This document shows, piece by piece, positions 20,377 to 31,352 of a DNA stretch of 35,287 nucleotides. The first letter of the stretch is position 1. Each line of letters begins with the position of its first letter. Source of the stretch: Chloromonas sp. AAM2 (lineage: Eukaryota; Chlorophyta; Chlorophyceae; Chlamydomonadales; Chlamydomonadaceae); contig QAXH01003108.1 of the NCBI GenBank assembly GCA_004335635.1, forward strand, positions 1-35,287, in the 5' to 3' direction. Below the pieces are notes generated by a model. It made no database searches. It was given only the letters and a program-made list of their open reading frames with translations, and had not been told where the DNA came from. Position numbers and translations under genes: made by a program.

Positions 20377-23300
20377 ATGGGCAAAAGTCACAAGCATGCA
20401 GTGGGTGACCATGCAGCTGTAGAAAAGAAGCGCAGCAAGGACAAGGATAAGAAGCACAGAGTAAAAGAGAAGGACAAGATCAAGAAGAGGAAGCGTGTGG
20501 ACGAGCAAGACGCTGGCAAGAAGAAAAGCAAGGACAAGCAGCACAGGCCCAGTGCATCAAACAGCTCAGGGTCCTCGTCTGGGCCTTCATCTTTGGATGA
20601 GGACGCAGGCAAGTCATGGATCTCATATGCAGCATAACCGCACAAGTTAACATTTCCTCTGAGCTCGCAAGCAACTCAAGAAACGCGAGCGCTTCACTGT
20701 CCAGGTCTAACTTTAACTGGGCGCAGCAGACCACGGCAAACTTCCAGCATGCACGCATGCAGATCTAGTGATGCGTGCTCCAGCCGCAGCTCCCACGGCC
20801 TCTGCATGAACTCCATGGTGCTGTTCCGATCACAAGCTGTTGACGTCCACGCAGACGAAGAAGCAGCATACCATGAAATTGCATATGAAGGTATATTCTC
20901 CACCCTGCCAGGTGTTTGTCAGCAGCTCCACAGGCCTTGTTTGCTGGCTTGGCTGCAGGTCTGCTCTCTCCTCGTCAGCAGCTTCAGCGGGAGCGCCAGG
21001 CAGTCGACATTCTGCGTGACTTGCTCTCAACCCACTCTGCAGCTCGCAAGGACCTGCGAGAAGTAAGCTACCGGTGTGAAGTGTGCGCAGGGTCAGGCGC
21101 CAGCAATGCCAGCAATGCCAGCAATGCAGCACACATCTGAGTGTCTCAGCCAATGCATGCATACGGATGAAACAGGCGCAGGCATCCGGGCGGGCAGCAG
21201 GGCCAAGGCAGACACGGTGCAGGGAGGGAGCTAAGATGGGCGCAGGTCACGGCAGTTCAACGGTTGTGTTGCACAGACCCTTTCAAGCAGTGGGAAAAAA
21301 TTAAAGTAGGACTGGGTAGTGTTGACAAGTACAGGGCTAGATGTGTGCGAATGCACATGCATACTGTTATCATGGTTGTGTGCTGTTGCAGCTGCTATGG
21401 ACCCTAGACCAGGGCAAGGCGGCCCACCTGGTGGGGGTAGCCGACGAGCAGCTGCGCACTCAGCTCATGAGCATGCTGAAGCTGCTGGGCTGCTCGCGGG
21501 CAGGGACTAAGGTGGGCTCAGGGCATGCGTGCGCTGCCATGGGCGCAACAGTCAGCTGGAGGGCATGCTGGAATGTTCTTGCAGGCCAACATGGTGACCA
21601 AGGCATACGATGGGCTGGCTAGCTGTGGCATGTGCATGGCGTGGGGGCAGGGACAGTGGAGCAGAAAAGGATATCATGAGAAAGTTGCATTTCGTGGCAT
21701 GCTAGACTGGTTGCTGGCACAGGTTTGTTGCCCTGTTACGGAATGGCAGGTTTCTCAAAAATCTGTGGCGTGCATGTTGTATTTGGCTGAAGGCCTGAAG
21801 CAGTGCATGTGTGTACAAACATGTGCAAGCAGGGGAGCTTTATGCTTGCATCCGGCCAGGCCAACTCCCTTTCCGTCCTCGGCTTTGTGTTTGATGAGCC
21901 GCCAAGACCGCAGCAAGCCTTGCCAGCCAAGCAACCCCACTCCACCACACTCAAATTGGCAGCTGAGAATGGAACAGCACCACCCCCTGCAAATGCTCAA
22001 CCTACTCAGTCACCAGCTTCTGCACCTATCAAGGGCCCCACCGCTGCACCGGTCCTAGGACCATCTAGACCCACCGAACCAACGCACGTCGCGAATGCGA
22101 TGCAAGGTGATCAAGACGATCATGTGGCCTCTGGAAGTGAGTCACCACCGCCTACAGCAGCAACCACTGATGCTCCGCAAAGGGCAGCGAAGGTGGGGCA
22201 TGGTGGTGCCGTGGGAGCGGGCGGGGCGGCGGAGCAGGAGACGGGGCTCATGCCCCCGCGCCGGTTGGGCCCGGCACTGCCTACCCCGCAGATGCTAGCA
22301 GCGGCAGCGGCAGCTGCAGAGGCGATGAGTGATGGTGAAGGGGAGGAGGGTGCTGGTGATGATGATGACTTAGTGGTGGGTCCATTTCCACCTGAGCTTT
22401 TGGAAGAGGACGAGGCTATGCCGGAGGATGCAAGAGAGGCAGAGGTGCGCGCATCCCATCAAAACCTGATGAGCAGAGCAGTAACAGCGTGCGCTGCGAG
22501 TAACTTGTTTTTTAAACTCAAACACAAAACACAACTGTCCTGTTTTTTTGTGTTAGATAGAGCTAGAGATAGTTGTAGTGAGATAGAGGGCATGGCCATT
22601 GTGAACACTCTTAAGCAGGGCATAGCCATTGTGGACAAGGACATGGCCATTGTGAGCACTCTAAAACAGGGCATAGCCATTGTGGACAAGGACATGGCCA
22701 TTGTGAACACGAGCGATCGCGCTCGATGAGCGCAACGCTTGCATGTATCATGAGCTTCAGCCTGTCATGGGCTTTCAGCTGGATTGAAGTTTCCTGGAGG
22801 ATATGTATGTTTGATGGCGCTCCCTGTCATGCAACTGTGTCCTGTCTTGTGCACGCAGGTTGTGCGCATCATGCGGATCTTGCGGGATGCGGCTGCAGAG
22901 CGCGCTGCATCAGGGGCGGGCAAGGCGGCGCCTGCCGGCAATGCCCATGTGTCACGGGCGGCGGATGCGTACCAAGTGCTGGGCGTGTCGAGGGAGACGC
23001 CTGCGGGGGAGGTCAAGAAGCGCTACATGAAGCTGTCGCTGCTCATCCACCCGGACAAATGCAGCCACAAGGTACGACGCAACCACAGGCATCTCAGGTT
23101 ACAAGACTGTCCTGTGTAACGTAACGACCTGAAATGCACGGATGTGCGGGTTGCTACTGGGCTCGTATATGTAGGCGCTGCCGCGTCAACGTTACATACT
23201 GGATGGAGTAACGACTAAAAGGCACTCGAAAGAGACTGCAAGACAAGCGATTACCTACTTAGTTGATGGGTTGAAGGCATGCAAGATGTGGTTTTGCAAG

Positions 23301-26076
23301 AGTGAGGTATGCTCAAGCGGGCCTGAGTACATGCATGCCACACCCATCTACGCTTTTCCATGGTTTCATAGAAGAGTAGCAGCACTCCTGCACTTGCCTT
23401 GACAGTCATGCAGGCAACAATCAAACGAACTGAAGCGAACCGAGGTTTTGCCTGGATGCCTGTGATTGTTCACCATGGATGCTGATCTGCAATGTGTATG
23501 GTTTAAATACATTTGATGTGTGTGTTTTGCTTCAGGATGCTCACGAAGCGTTCCAGGCCGTGGCCCAGTGCGCCAAGGTGCTGCAGGACAGCGGGGCCCG
23601 GGCGGCGCTCAACGAGGCACTGGACGATAAAGAGCTCAGGAAGATGGCGGCGGCGGCGGCGGCGGCGGCGGAGAGGGAGAGGCAGTGGCAGGTGGCGAGG
23701 GGGGAGAAGCCGGCCGGTGAGGAGGGCAAAGAAACTTACATCCAGGACACATCTACATGCGGCTCATGCGGTTGCACTTGTAGGGCAGATTCATAGAAGG
23801 GGAAGCAAACAAACTCATAATCATGCTTTTGTAGGACTGATTCACGGGTTCTCAGTCTTGATCCTCACACTCCAGGGTGACAGAGCTCCTTGCACAGTGG
23901 CTGCGTGATTCCTGGGACAGAATGAGATGCCCTGGCGTAGTCGGGCCATGCCGTGGCGCAGAGTCATGTGCACGTTGTCATTCCGCCTGCTGCAGCTGGC
24001 TGATGTTTGATATGGGAAGGTGGTTGTCGGCCGGTCTGCTCTTGACTCAATGGCCAACGTGTGGCAGGAGTTTGGTGACGTTGCTGCAGGGTCTGGCCCC
24101 TCACTGTCAGTGGGTGGCGGGTTGGCGCCCATTGTGCGCGAGTCCTGGATGACGGAGCTACCGGCTGAGAAGGCCGCACCTACGGGCGCTGCCATGTTGA
24201 ACCAGGTGAATAACAACAACACGTGCAGACAGGCTCTGCTGGTACGATGGTGATGTGCCTCAGCCGGATACGAACGCACTATAGATCGTTGTGTGGACCA
24301 TCCTAGCACCTGCGCAGAAGGAAGGTGGCCCAGAGCATTGTGGCCAGGTATACGCTCGTTTTCCTCATGTGTTGGGCGATCATGCTCTGGCCAGGATCGC
24401 TGTCGGTTGAATGACCAATGTGCCATAGTCGAAAACGCTTGTGTAGGCGATCACATAAGCACAGCATTGTGGGCAAGTACTGGGCTGGCCATGCTAAGGC
24501 CAGGAGCGCCATCGGCTTTCTGGACAGTGGTTTGTCTAGCCCTGTGGTTGCAGGTGAGCCAGCGAGCCTTCAGCCGCACCGGTGTCAAGTCCCGGGGCGA
24601 CACGAGCGCCTGGACCGACACCCCGCAGACGCGCTCCGACAGGGAGAGAGACGCGGCACTCGGGGCAGCGCAGGGACCGCTGATGATCGCAGGCAGTGAG
24701 TCAGGGAGTTGCATATGTTGCACTGCTAAGCTACGGCGGTTGTGGTGATTTGTTAGGTCTACGTTGCACAAAATGCCACCTCACCCCGGAATGAAGTGAG
24801 TCAGGGCGTTGGAGTGAGAATGGCACGCTGAACTCAGGAATATTAGGTTAGGTGTGTGTAACTGAACCAGAGCGGGGCACTAGGTTGAGGATATGAGAAG
24901 CGAACATCATGTGATGGTGTTTATTATGGTTGTTTGGGATGACATGGAGCTCAACCACAAGGATACCGACGCCAACAGGTGTATGTGTACCGAGTTCGTA
25001 CTTCATGTGGCATGTTCACGCTTTGAATCCAAGGGGTGCAAAATGTTGAAAATGTCATGAGCTGTGTTGGTCCTGCTCGCTCTTGTGCAGGCAGCGCATT
25101 CGCCGGGCCACACGCGGCTGGCCCAGATGCCAAAGTGCTCGACGCCTTCAATGCCCAGGTGTGTTCAGCTTGAGGGCTTGAGGCTTGCATGCTCTTTGGT
25201 CAACAGCTTGCCTGCGCTGGGCAAATGATAGCTGCGTGTTGTGAACTGGATTCTGCAGGATTCTGCAGTTGCATGATCTTTGGGACGTTTGCAGAGCTTG
25301 CCAATTGAGTCAAGGCCACAGTTTTCGTTTCCGCCTTTTCGCAAACGCTGATCAGGTTCTGTGATGTCCCTTGGCGGAAAGTCCCTATTTGCATAGTTTT
25401 TGCTGTAAAGGTGAGACTGACTCTCAGGTGCAGTAGCTGCACCCTCTTGCCGCCAGCCTGTGCTCTTGGTTGAAGCATGACAGTGCCTGACCATCTCACC
25501 TGCCAGGCTCATCGCGCCACGATAACCCCTAACGACTTTGTCTCCTTTTTCCTGGCTTCTTCACTATGTGACAGACAAAGTCTAGGAGAAGTCTTTCAAA
25601 AGCAAAGCTGGTTAAGCGGTGCACATGCAGGCGCGAAAGAAGACTCTACTGGAACAGCACATGGAACAACAGAAACAAGACTCCGCAGCTGCTGCAAAGA
25701 AGCCAAAGGTTAGTTCAGGGTTACTGATCGGTTGAGAGGTCAGGCCATGCCTTGGTACTGCGGCTTGCCAAATCTCTGCCAAGGCCTTTCCTCGCATGTA
25801 CGCCATGCATGGTCTGGTGCACAAACATCATCGCCATGCATATGCCCTGCCTTTCAGGCAGTTGCTCACGGCTCAGTCGTGTTTTGGCATTCACCAGGCT
25901 TGTATTGCTTTATGCATGTACAGGTGGACAGCAAGCCGGTGTCGCGCCCTTTTGATCGAGATAGGGACCTAGAAATCAGGCGCAAGCCGCTGGACCCCGC
26001 AGCGCTGCTCAAGAATCAGGCAGACCTGGGGTCAAAATTCTCAAGTTCTGGAAATGGCTCGCGCCACTTCTTGTGA
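20377..26076 (+). CDS. J-domain protein with GPALPP/DUF3752-type regions
   Basis: Thirteen exons keep phase: 20377-20608, 20664-20704, 20855-20890, 20979-21062, 21392-21511, 21833-22444, 22859-23071, 23536-23716, 24090-24205, 24554-24695, 25091-25158, 25631-25708, 25924-26076 (TGA), for 691 residues. Order: a Lys-rich nuclear-type N-terminus (MGKSHKHAV..., KKRSKDKDKKHRVKEK); a helical block ending ARKDLRE/LLWTLDQGKAAHLVGVADE; FVFDEPPRP; a low-complexity region with GPALPTP and GPFPPEL motifs; a J domain (DAYQVLGVS ... LLIHPDKCSHK, HPD about residues 439-441); a run of nine Ala; then WMTELP, SAWTDTP and the C-terminal RPFDRDRDLEIRR, typical of DUF3752. Plants have J proteins with this architecture, thought to be nuclear; the HPD loop should stimulate an Hsp70. 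Exon 3 (36 nt) and the intron after exon 1 (GC-AG, AG|GCAAGT) are the weakest calls; the C-terminal half is strong. Confidence 0.88.
21101..21129 (+). repeat. 9-bp tandem repeat (CAGCAATGC), 3 copies, intronic
   Basis: CAGCAATGC is repeated three times within the intron following exon 20979-21062, about 40 bases after its donor site. Confidence 0.85.
22591..22709 (+). repeat. 51-bp minisatellite in an intron of the J-domain gene
   Basis: A 51-base unit beginning CATGGCCATTGTGAACACTC is present about 2.3 times; each unit itself contains two CAT(A/G)GCCATTGTG cores. It lies in the intron 22445-22858. Because 51 is a multiple of three, the frame of the preceding exon stays open through the array and stops only at 22727-22729. 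Confidence 0.9.
23647..23672 (+). repeat. (GCG)n tract coding for nine alanines in the J-domain protein
   Basis: GCG is repeated nine times in frame within exon 23536-23716, directly after the J domain, and is followed by a charged ERERQWQ helix. It is probably a length-variable linker. Confidence 0.9.
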
Positions 26077-26767
26077 CACGGCTCTCTGAACCCACGTGGT
26101 GAAAGTATGTCTCCAGCACTCATGCTTATCGTGCATGTGTTGGCACTAGACACTCTCTTCTTCATGACCTTGCGTGCAAGCCAGCTAGGACCCTGACATG
26201 CAGCACTGTAGCGTGCGATTGTGTGGCATGACATCTACTGGTTGTGGTTCCACTGTTTGAAGAGATGTTGCATCGTGTTAAGGGGGCCTTGGCATTCCTC
26301 AAGATGCAAGAGCTTCTGATTGCCCGCAGCCACGATTTGATGTGCTTTGACAGTACCAGTATCCAGCCCTCACAGGGTCTTTCGCCAAACATAGCGCTGC
26401 ATCTTATCCAGGGCGCACTGAATAAGCAATTGCACAGTAATGCTATGCGCTTATGTGTTGATTGTGTTGGCCGCTGCCCAAGCCTGCAACGACGAAGCCT
26501 GTTGCTGGCTCCTCGAGTAGGGTGCTATACCGTATGTGCTTGTCGAGCCTTTACCATGGGCGCTTTCAACTGCCTTCAGCCCTGTCCGCATGCAACAACT
26601 TGTAGGCATACACCGAGCGGCAAACATCACCACAGGCTTTCTTACAGATTTCACTTGTTCATGTTTACTGAGTGGCCAATGGAAACTCCGCATGCCCCCA
26701 ATTCAGACCTGACGCTTGGACTCTTTCTCTGGCACGCATGGTCTATTTTCAAGACACGCTTTGCACG

Positions 26768-26772
26768 TGTAA
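26768..26772 (+). terminator. Candidate TGTAA poly(A) signal for the J-domain gene
   Basis: The first TGTAA I find downstream of the stop codon lies about 690 bases away. That is a long but possible 3' UTR in green algae. Weak assignment. Confidence 0.22.
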
Positions 26773-27916
26773 TCTGCACTGTGTTTCCCTGTTAATCTTT
26801 TGCAGCCAGTTGCCACCCAGTCTCGTTCCTTCCTGCCTTTGGGCCTGTTTCTGCTGTTCTTTGTGCCCTTCTTTTGCTTTCTTGCACAGGGTAGGTCAGG
26901 GCGGCGCACATCCCGTCCAGTGTCTTTTGGCGGCTTCCCTGATATAACAAATCAAGCCGTATGACTATCACTGAAAATGTTTGCTCTTGCACAGACATTT
27001 GCGCACACCCTTGCATAGTTATGTTTGCAACCAAAACCAACATGCGCGCCCGACAGAGCGATGTGTTCAGCTATCCCGCGACATGTGTTTGTGGCAGACT
27101 GGCACTGCCGAAAGTGATGAGAGTATGCCATCAGATACGCGTCCTTTGTATCGCTGGTAAGCACAGCATCCTTGACTTGCCCACCCTCATAGCCCACAGC
27201 GGCGGTCATGGTGCACGGTGCTGGCATGTGCTCAATGTTGACAATGTGCAGCACCACAAAGGCAACGTTGAGCACCTTGGGCAAAAAGAGAATCATTATC
27301 CTTCCACAACACACACCCTGCTTGGGTGGAAAGCAGAAGAGTTACAGCAAACTCAACCCCAGCCGTTTGCAGGAAACCACAAAGTTTGCAGGACCACCAA
27401 GGCTGTCATACAACGGAGGCGGGGAAGATCCTCCTTAAGGCCAGAGACAACGTTGAGCACCTAGGATATCATATTCTCCGGCTCCTTCCAAAACAAACAC
27501 AGGACGTGCGGCATGGTGTGCACTCCCTCCTTGTAAGAGACATCCGAGCCTACTTTTTGTTATGTTTATGTCATACAACTCACTGGGCGAGGAGCCAGCG
27601 CATCGATGCTAACTGCATGCATGCAGGTCACCGGAATTCTTCAGTTATCGTAGTTATGATGACCACGACCATGTCAACTTGATGCTACCAGCTCTGACAA
27701 TGTGGGCACAGCTCGAAATATCCGGCGGGGAGATCCAAACTTGCGGCACGTGCCAGCTCCAACTGCCACATCACATTTGGAACATAACCCTGATGTCACC
27801 CCTTCGCATGGAGCGTTAGCTCGGCACCTGCGCATCGTGGTTGGCACTCTGCGTCGGGGGATGCTTTACCAGCTGATCAGGCCATTTCTATCAGGGGCGG
27901 ACCCTGACGGCTCTTT

Positions 27917-27952
27917 CCCCGCGCGGCTTCTTTAGCCGAGGCCAGCGCGGGG
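27917..27952 (+). promoter_or_regulatory. GC-rich hairpin just upstream of the HPt start codon
   Basis: CCCCGCGC (27917-27924) pairs with GCGCGGGG (27945-27952), and inside it GGCT (27925-27928) pairs with AGCC (27934-27937) around a five-base loop, leaving a seven-base bulge. It ends 43 bases before the ATG, so it probably lies in the 5' UTR or core promoter. A role in translation control or transcription is possible but not shown. Confidence 0.6.
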
Positions 27953-27995
27953 CCAGCCTTTTAGCCGTATCTCACATCTGGAGGTCTGAACGACA

Positions 27996-28534
27996 ATGGC
28001 AGCTGCAGTTGGAGCGCAAATTGATTCACTTGTTCTTAGGCTTCAGCAGGAGGGCGTGCTAGATGAACAATTCCAACAGCTGATGATGCTTCAGGATGAC
28101 AGCAACCCCGACTTTGTTGTCGAGGTCGTGCAGCTGTACTTTGAGGTGAGCTCAACCGGCCAGGGTGCCGTCAACCGGCAGGCTGCGTGGCATGCGCTTG
28201 CAAAGCACCCATCAGCATCTCTGATTTACTTTTGCAGGATTCGGGTGCCAAGATTGACAAAATCGGTCAAATGCTGACCGTAAACCCGCCCGACTACAAC
28301 GAGCTGGACCAGCTTGTTCACCAGTTCAAGGGGAGTAGCGCCAGCTTAGGCGCCCAGCTTATTGCGCAGCTATGCATACGCCTGCGAGAGCAGTGCCAGC
28401 AGCGCGACTGCGCTGGGTGTGTTGTGCTACAACAGCAGATCAAGCATGCGTATGAGGACTTGAAGGGCAAGTTGGAACTCTTCATGCATTTAGAGGCACA
28501 GCGAAAGCAATTGCTAGCATCTGGAATGTTGTAG
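27996..28534 (+). CDS. Histidine-containing phosphotransfer (HPt) protein, AHP-like
   Basis: Two exons, 27996-28145 and 28238-28534 (TAG), both phase 0, encode 148 residues, the normal size of plant AHPs. The phosphoacceptor motif VHQFKGSSASLGA is intact, with the active histidine at residue 78 (His79 in Arabidopsis AHP1). The N-terminal helices (DEQFQQLMMLQDDSNPDFVV, EVVQLYFE) and the C-terminal helix with CVVLQQQIKHAYEDLKGKLE match the four-helix HPt bundle. It should shuttle phosphate from a hybrid histidine kinase receiver to response regulators between cytoplasm and nucleus, as in cytokinin or osmosensing relays; the partner kinase is not in this window. The single intron splits the helix before the motif. 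Start chosen for family length and an A-rich context (ACAATGG). Confidence 0.95.
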
Positions 28535-31352
28535 CTTGCTTGAGTATTTGACAAAGGCCCCACACGCACTGCCACATGGGACTTCATCATTCCATGGCAC
28601 AGGCGTCATGTGCAGCAGAAGCGGCCAAGGAATGTTGGCCTTAAGGCCTCATCTGATCTACAGCATGTGTGGAGATGCTTGGCAGGCTGCACCTACTTGG
28701 TCATCATCAGCTTGAGCAAACCCCACGCTGGGGTTGGAGCATGCTTGGGCTTCACTCCTTTTGACAGGGAGTAACGCGGCATTTGGGCATCAGCACATGA
28801 ACTTGTCAAGTCCAGACGCATGCATTGCGAGAGGCACTTGTCCTCCCATGCAGTTCAGGACAGCACGTCCATGACGGTCATGTAGCTGTGTAGCAGTTAG
28901 TGCCCACGTGGAATCTAATTCGACTGCAGCGTGCATGCATACATGAGCATTGCGTCATGTTCTGTGTTGCATCCATCTCGTTGGACGCTTGTTTTGGGTG
29001 CGTGGAACAAACAATCAATTGCAGTTTGGGCACGGATTGGGCAGTGGTGCCTGGCACACATGCAGCCCTTTCATGCTAGCTGAAGCTGCTGCAATGATTC
29101 ATGCCCTAGCCTGGGCATCTATAAGAGGTGGAAATATGCACGTTACGTGGACGCTGTTTCATTTGGCGTGATGGTGCCATGCCAACTACCATTTTTCATG
29201 AGCACACCCGTGGTACCCAGCTGCGCGCTCAAGGACCCATTTGATGTGGGTTGACTCACATGGACACTCAACAGCCTTGCAGTTGTCAACTGATGCTTCA
29301 GTGTGCTGGCTCATGCAAACATCTCCGCTGCCTGGATTGGCTTGAATGTGTGCTTGGGAGGCGGCCACTAGTACATGTGCGAGATGGTTTGATGTGGCTT
29401 CAATGCAGCAACGATTTGAAATGGGTGGCACTCTTATTGCAGTGCGGAAGATGTTGCCAGCGCGGAAGTGTTTGTAGCAAGAGCACTACGTGCCAAGATT
29501 GACATGTCTGCATGTGGCCAGCATCTCTGCGTCCTCTGGGTTGCCTTCTACGCCAATGTGATGTCAACGTCTCTCGGCAATTGCTAGCCTTTTGGCGATG
29601 GTCTGTCGGTTGCAGGCAGTCTTGATAGATGCCGCTATGTAGGGACCTGTAATGGCCATTGCTTCAGCTGCTGCAACATCCAATTTTCAATACAGCCATA
29701 GCAAATAGTACCTGTGATCAAGAGAGCGGCAGCTCTTTGATATTATGTTGTCCCATCCAACACGGCCTCGAACAAATTGTTTGTCCAAAGACATACAAGT
29801 CTGCAGCTGAATGTATGAGTCACCGTTAAGGCGCTGTGTAATCTATGCGTAATTGATCTGTTGACAACAACAGCTTTTGTGTAGCCTCATGCCAGCCGTC
29901 ATGTTGGCGCATGCCACGGATGTCAGTGAGTGGTGAATTGCCAGGTTGCTGTTGATTCGTCTTGTAGTTACAGGCGACAGATAATACATGGACTGCCATT
30001 GAGCCGTGCGGCCATAATCACGCAAACCTGCCTGTACAAGTACAAGCGCGGAAAACCGCAGTAGTTGCTAAAGAACTGCGTGGAAGCATCAGCACGAAAT
30101 CTTCTGCAGCTTGCCAGTCAGCACTTCACAAAAGACGTAATCGGCAACAGTTTCAGCTTTAAAGCCGTGTTGTTTACCAACAAACAAGAAAGACTGGGTA
30201 CATAACAGCCACAGTGTGCGAGCGACAGGCAGCACAACCATGATGTTAGCAGCTTGCCCCTGATGCTGCCTTAACTGCCATCCATGAAAAGAGATGACTG
30301 GGTGTTTGGACGCATCCAGAATCGTTGGGCCCTGTCTACACAGCAGGTGGTGCAGCACCCTTGCTTGGGATTCAGTTGAGTGTGCCTATGAGGAGGTTAT
30401 ACAGGCAATAGATTTGAGGCAAGTGAATTCAAAAAGTGAAGCAGAAGGTACATTGTAGCTAGCCTGGCTCAGCTCAGGCATCCGGCCAGAGTTTAGCGCT
30501 GAGCCCCATAGCAGGCCCAAACCCCCATGCATCTAATCCAAGTGATGGTGAGAATGTTATCATACACACTTAAGCCTGCTCCGGCTCATGTGCATCACAC
30601 CCATGTCAGCGCATTAAGAAGAACCTCGGACAGAGCGATGGCTAGTCCACAATCTCTGGGACATGCCTGCTACCTGGTTTATCTTGCAAAGGCTGCTACA
30701 GTGATGTACTAACAACCTTGCAGTGCAACATGTAGTCTGTATGTCAAAGACATGTGTCAGGCATTGATGGGAAGCATTGGAACTGGCGGGTCAGCTAGTA
30801 CCAACAAAGGGCATGATAAGCATTCCGAAAGTACACCGTAACGTGTGCGTCTGCACACGTTGCAGCAGGCTTTGCACAACCTACACTATTAAGATCGACG
30901 GCAAGTGTAAGCAAGTAGCACCCTGGGCAAGTGAAACCTTGGATGATGTCCAGGACAAAGTTTGCAACAGCCTGATGGCAGCCATTATGGCAAGAAAGTC
31001 AGATCTTCCAGAGAAACCATAATCCATTGCTTGTAACTCCGTAGGTAAAAAGCGACGACAATGTAGAAAAGATCTCGCGTCTATTAGCCTTATGTGAGTA
31101 AAGATCTGTCAAACCTCGGACAAGCTGATGGGGACATGTCTGGGACTCACCCGCGGCAAGCCCTCAGACATTTGTGCACAACGTGATGTGCACGGACACA
31201 TAAATGGCAGATGACGAAACCAGGGCTGAAAGCAACACACAGCTTGTCAGTGCTTAGTATGAGGGCTGTTGGTAGTGATACCAGCAATAAAAGAAGATAT
31301 GAAAGCGGGCAGCAACGAATACTCCTGACCTAAGCAAGCATGAAAGCTCCTA
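28535..31352. other. Intergenic between convergent genes; no gene recognised
   Basis: This 2.8-kb stretch lies between the HPt stop and the WNK stop. No conserved protein or structural RNA is recognisable on either strand. The first TGTAA motifs after the HPt stop are at 29648-29652 and 29837-29841, more than 1.1 kb away. A short open frame at 30777-31022 has several cysteines (VCVCTRCSRLC) but no family I can name. Confidence 0.55.

Larger units (their letters stand above)
26077..27995. other. Intergenic between the J-domain and HPt genes; no gene recognised
   Basis: About 1.9 kb with no recognisable domain. It should hold the 3' UTR of the J-domain gene and the promoter and 5' UTR of the HPt gene. 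An open frame at 26244-26795 (183 codons) has no motif I know. A short direct repeat CAACGTTGAGCACC occurs near 27263 and 27447. A GC-rich hairpin precedes the HPt start. Confidence 0.55.

Noticed and set aside
26244..26795. 183-codon plus-strand open frame
   Set aside because: No motif known to me and a composition (many Cys, His, Leu) like other chance frames here; not enough support for a gene.
30777..31022. 81-codon frame with Cys pairs (VCVCTRCSRLC), zinc-finger-like
   Set aside because: Cys spacing fits no zinc-binding family I know, and there is no support from splice sites or context.
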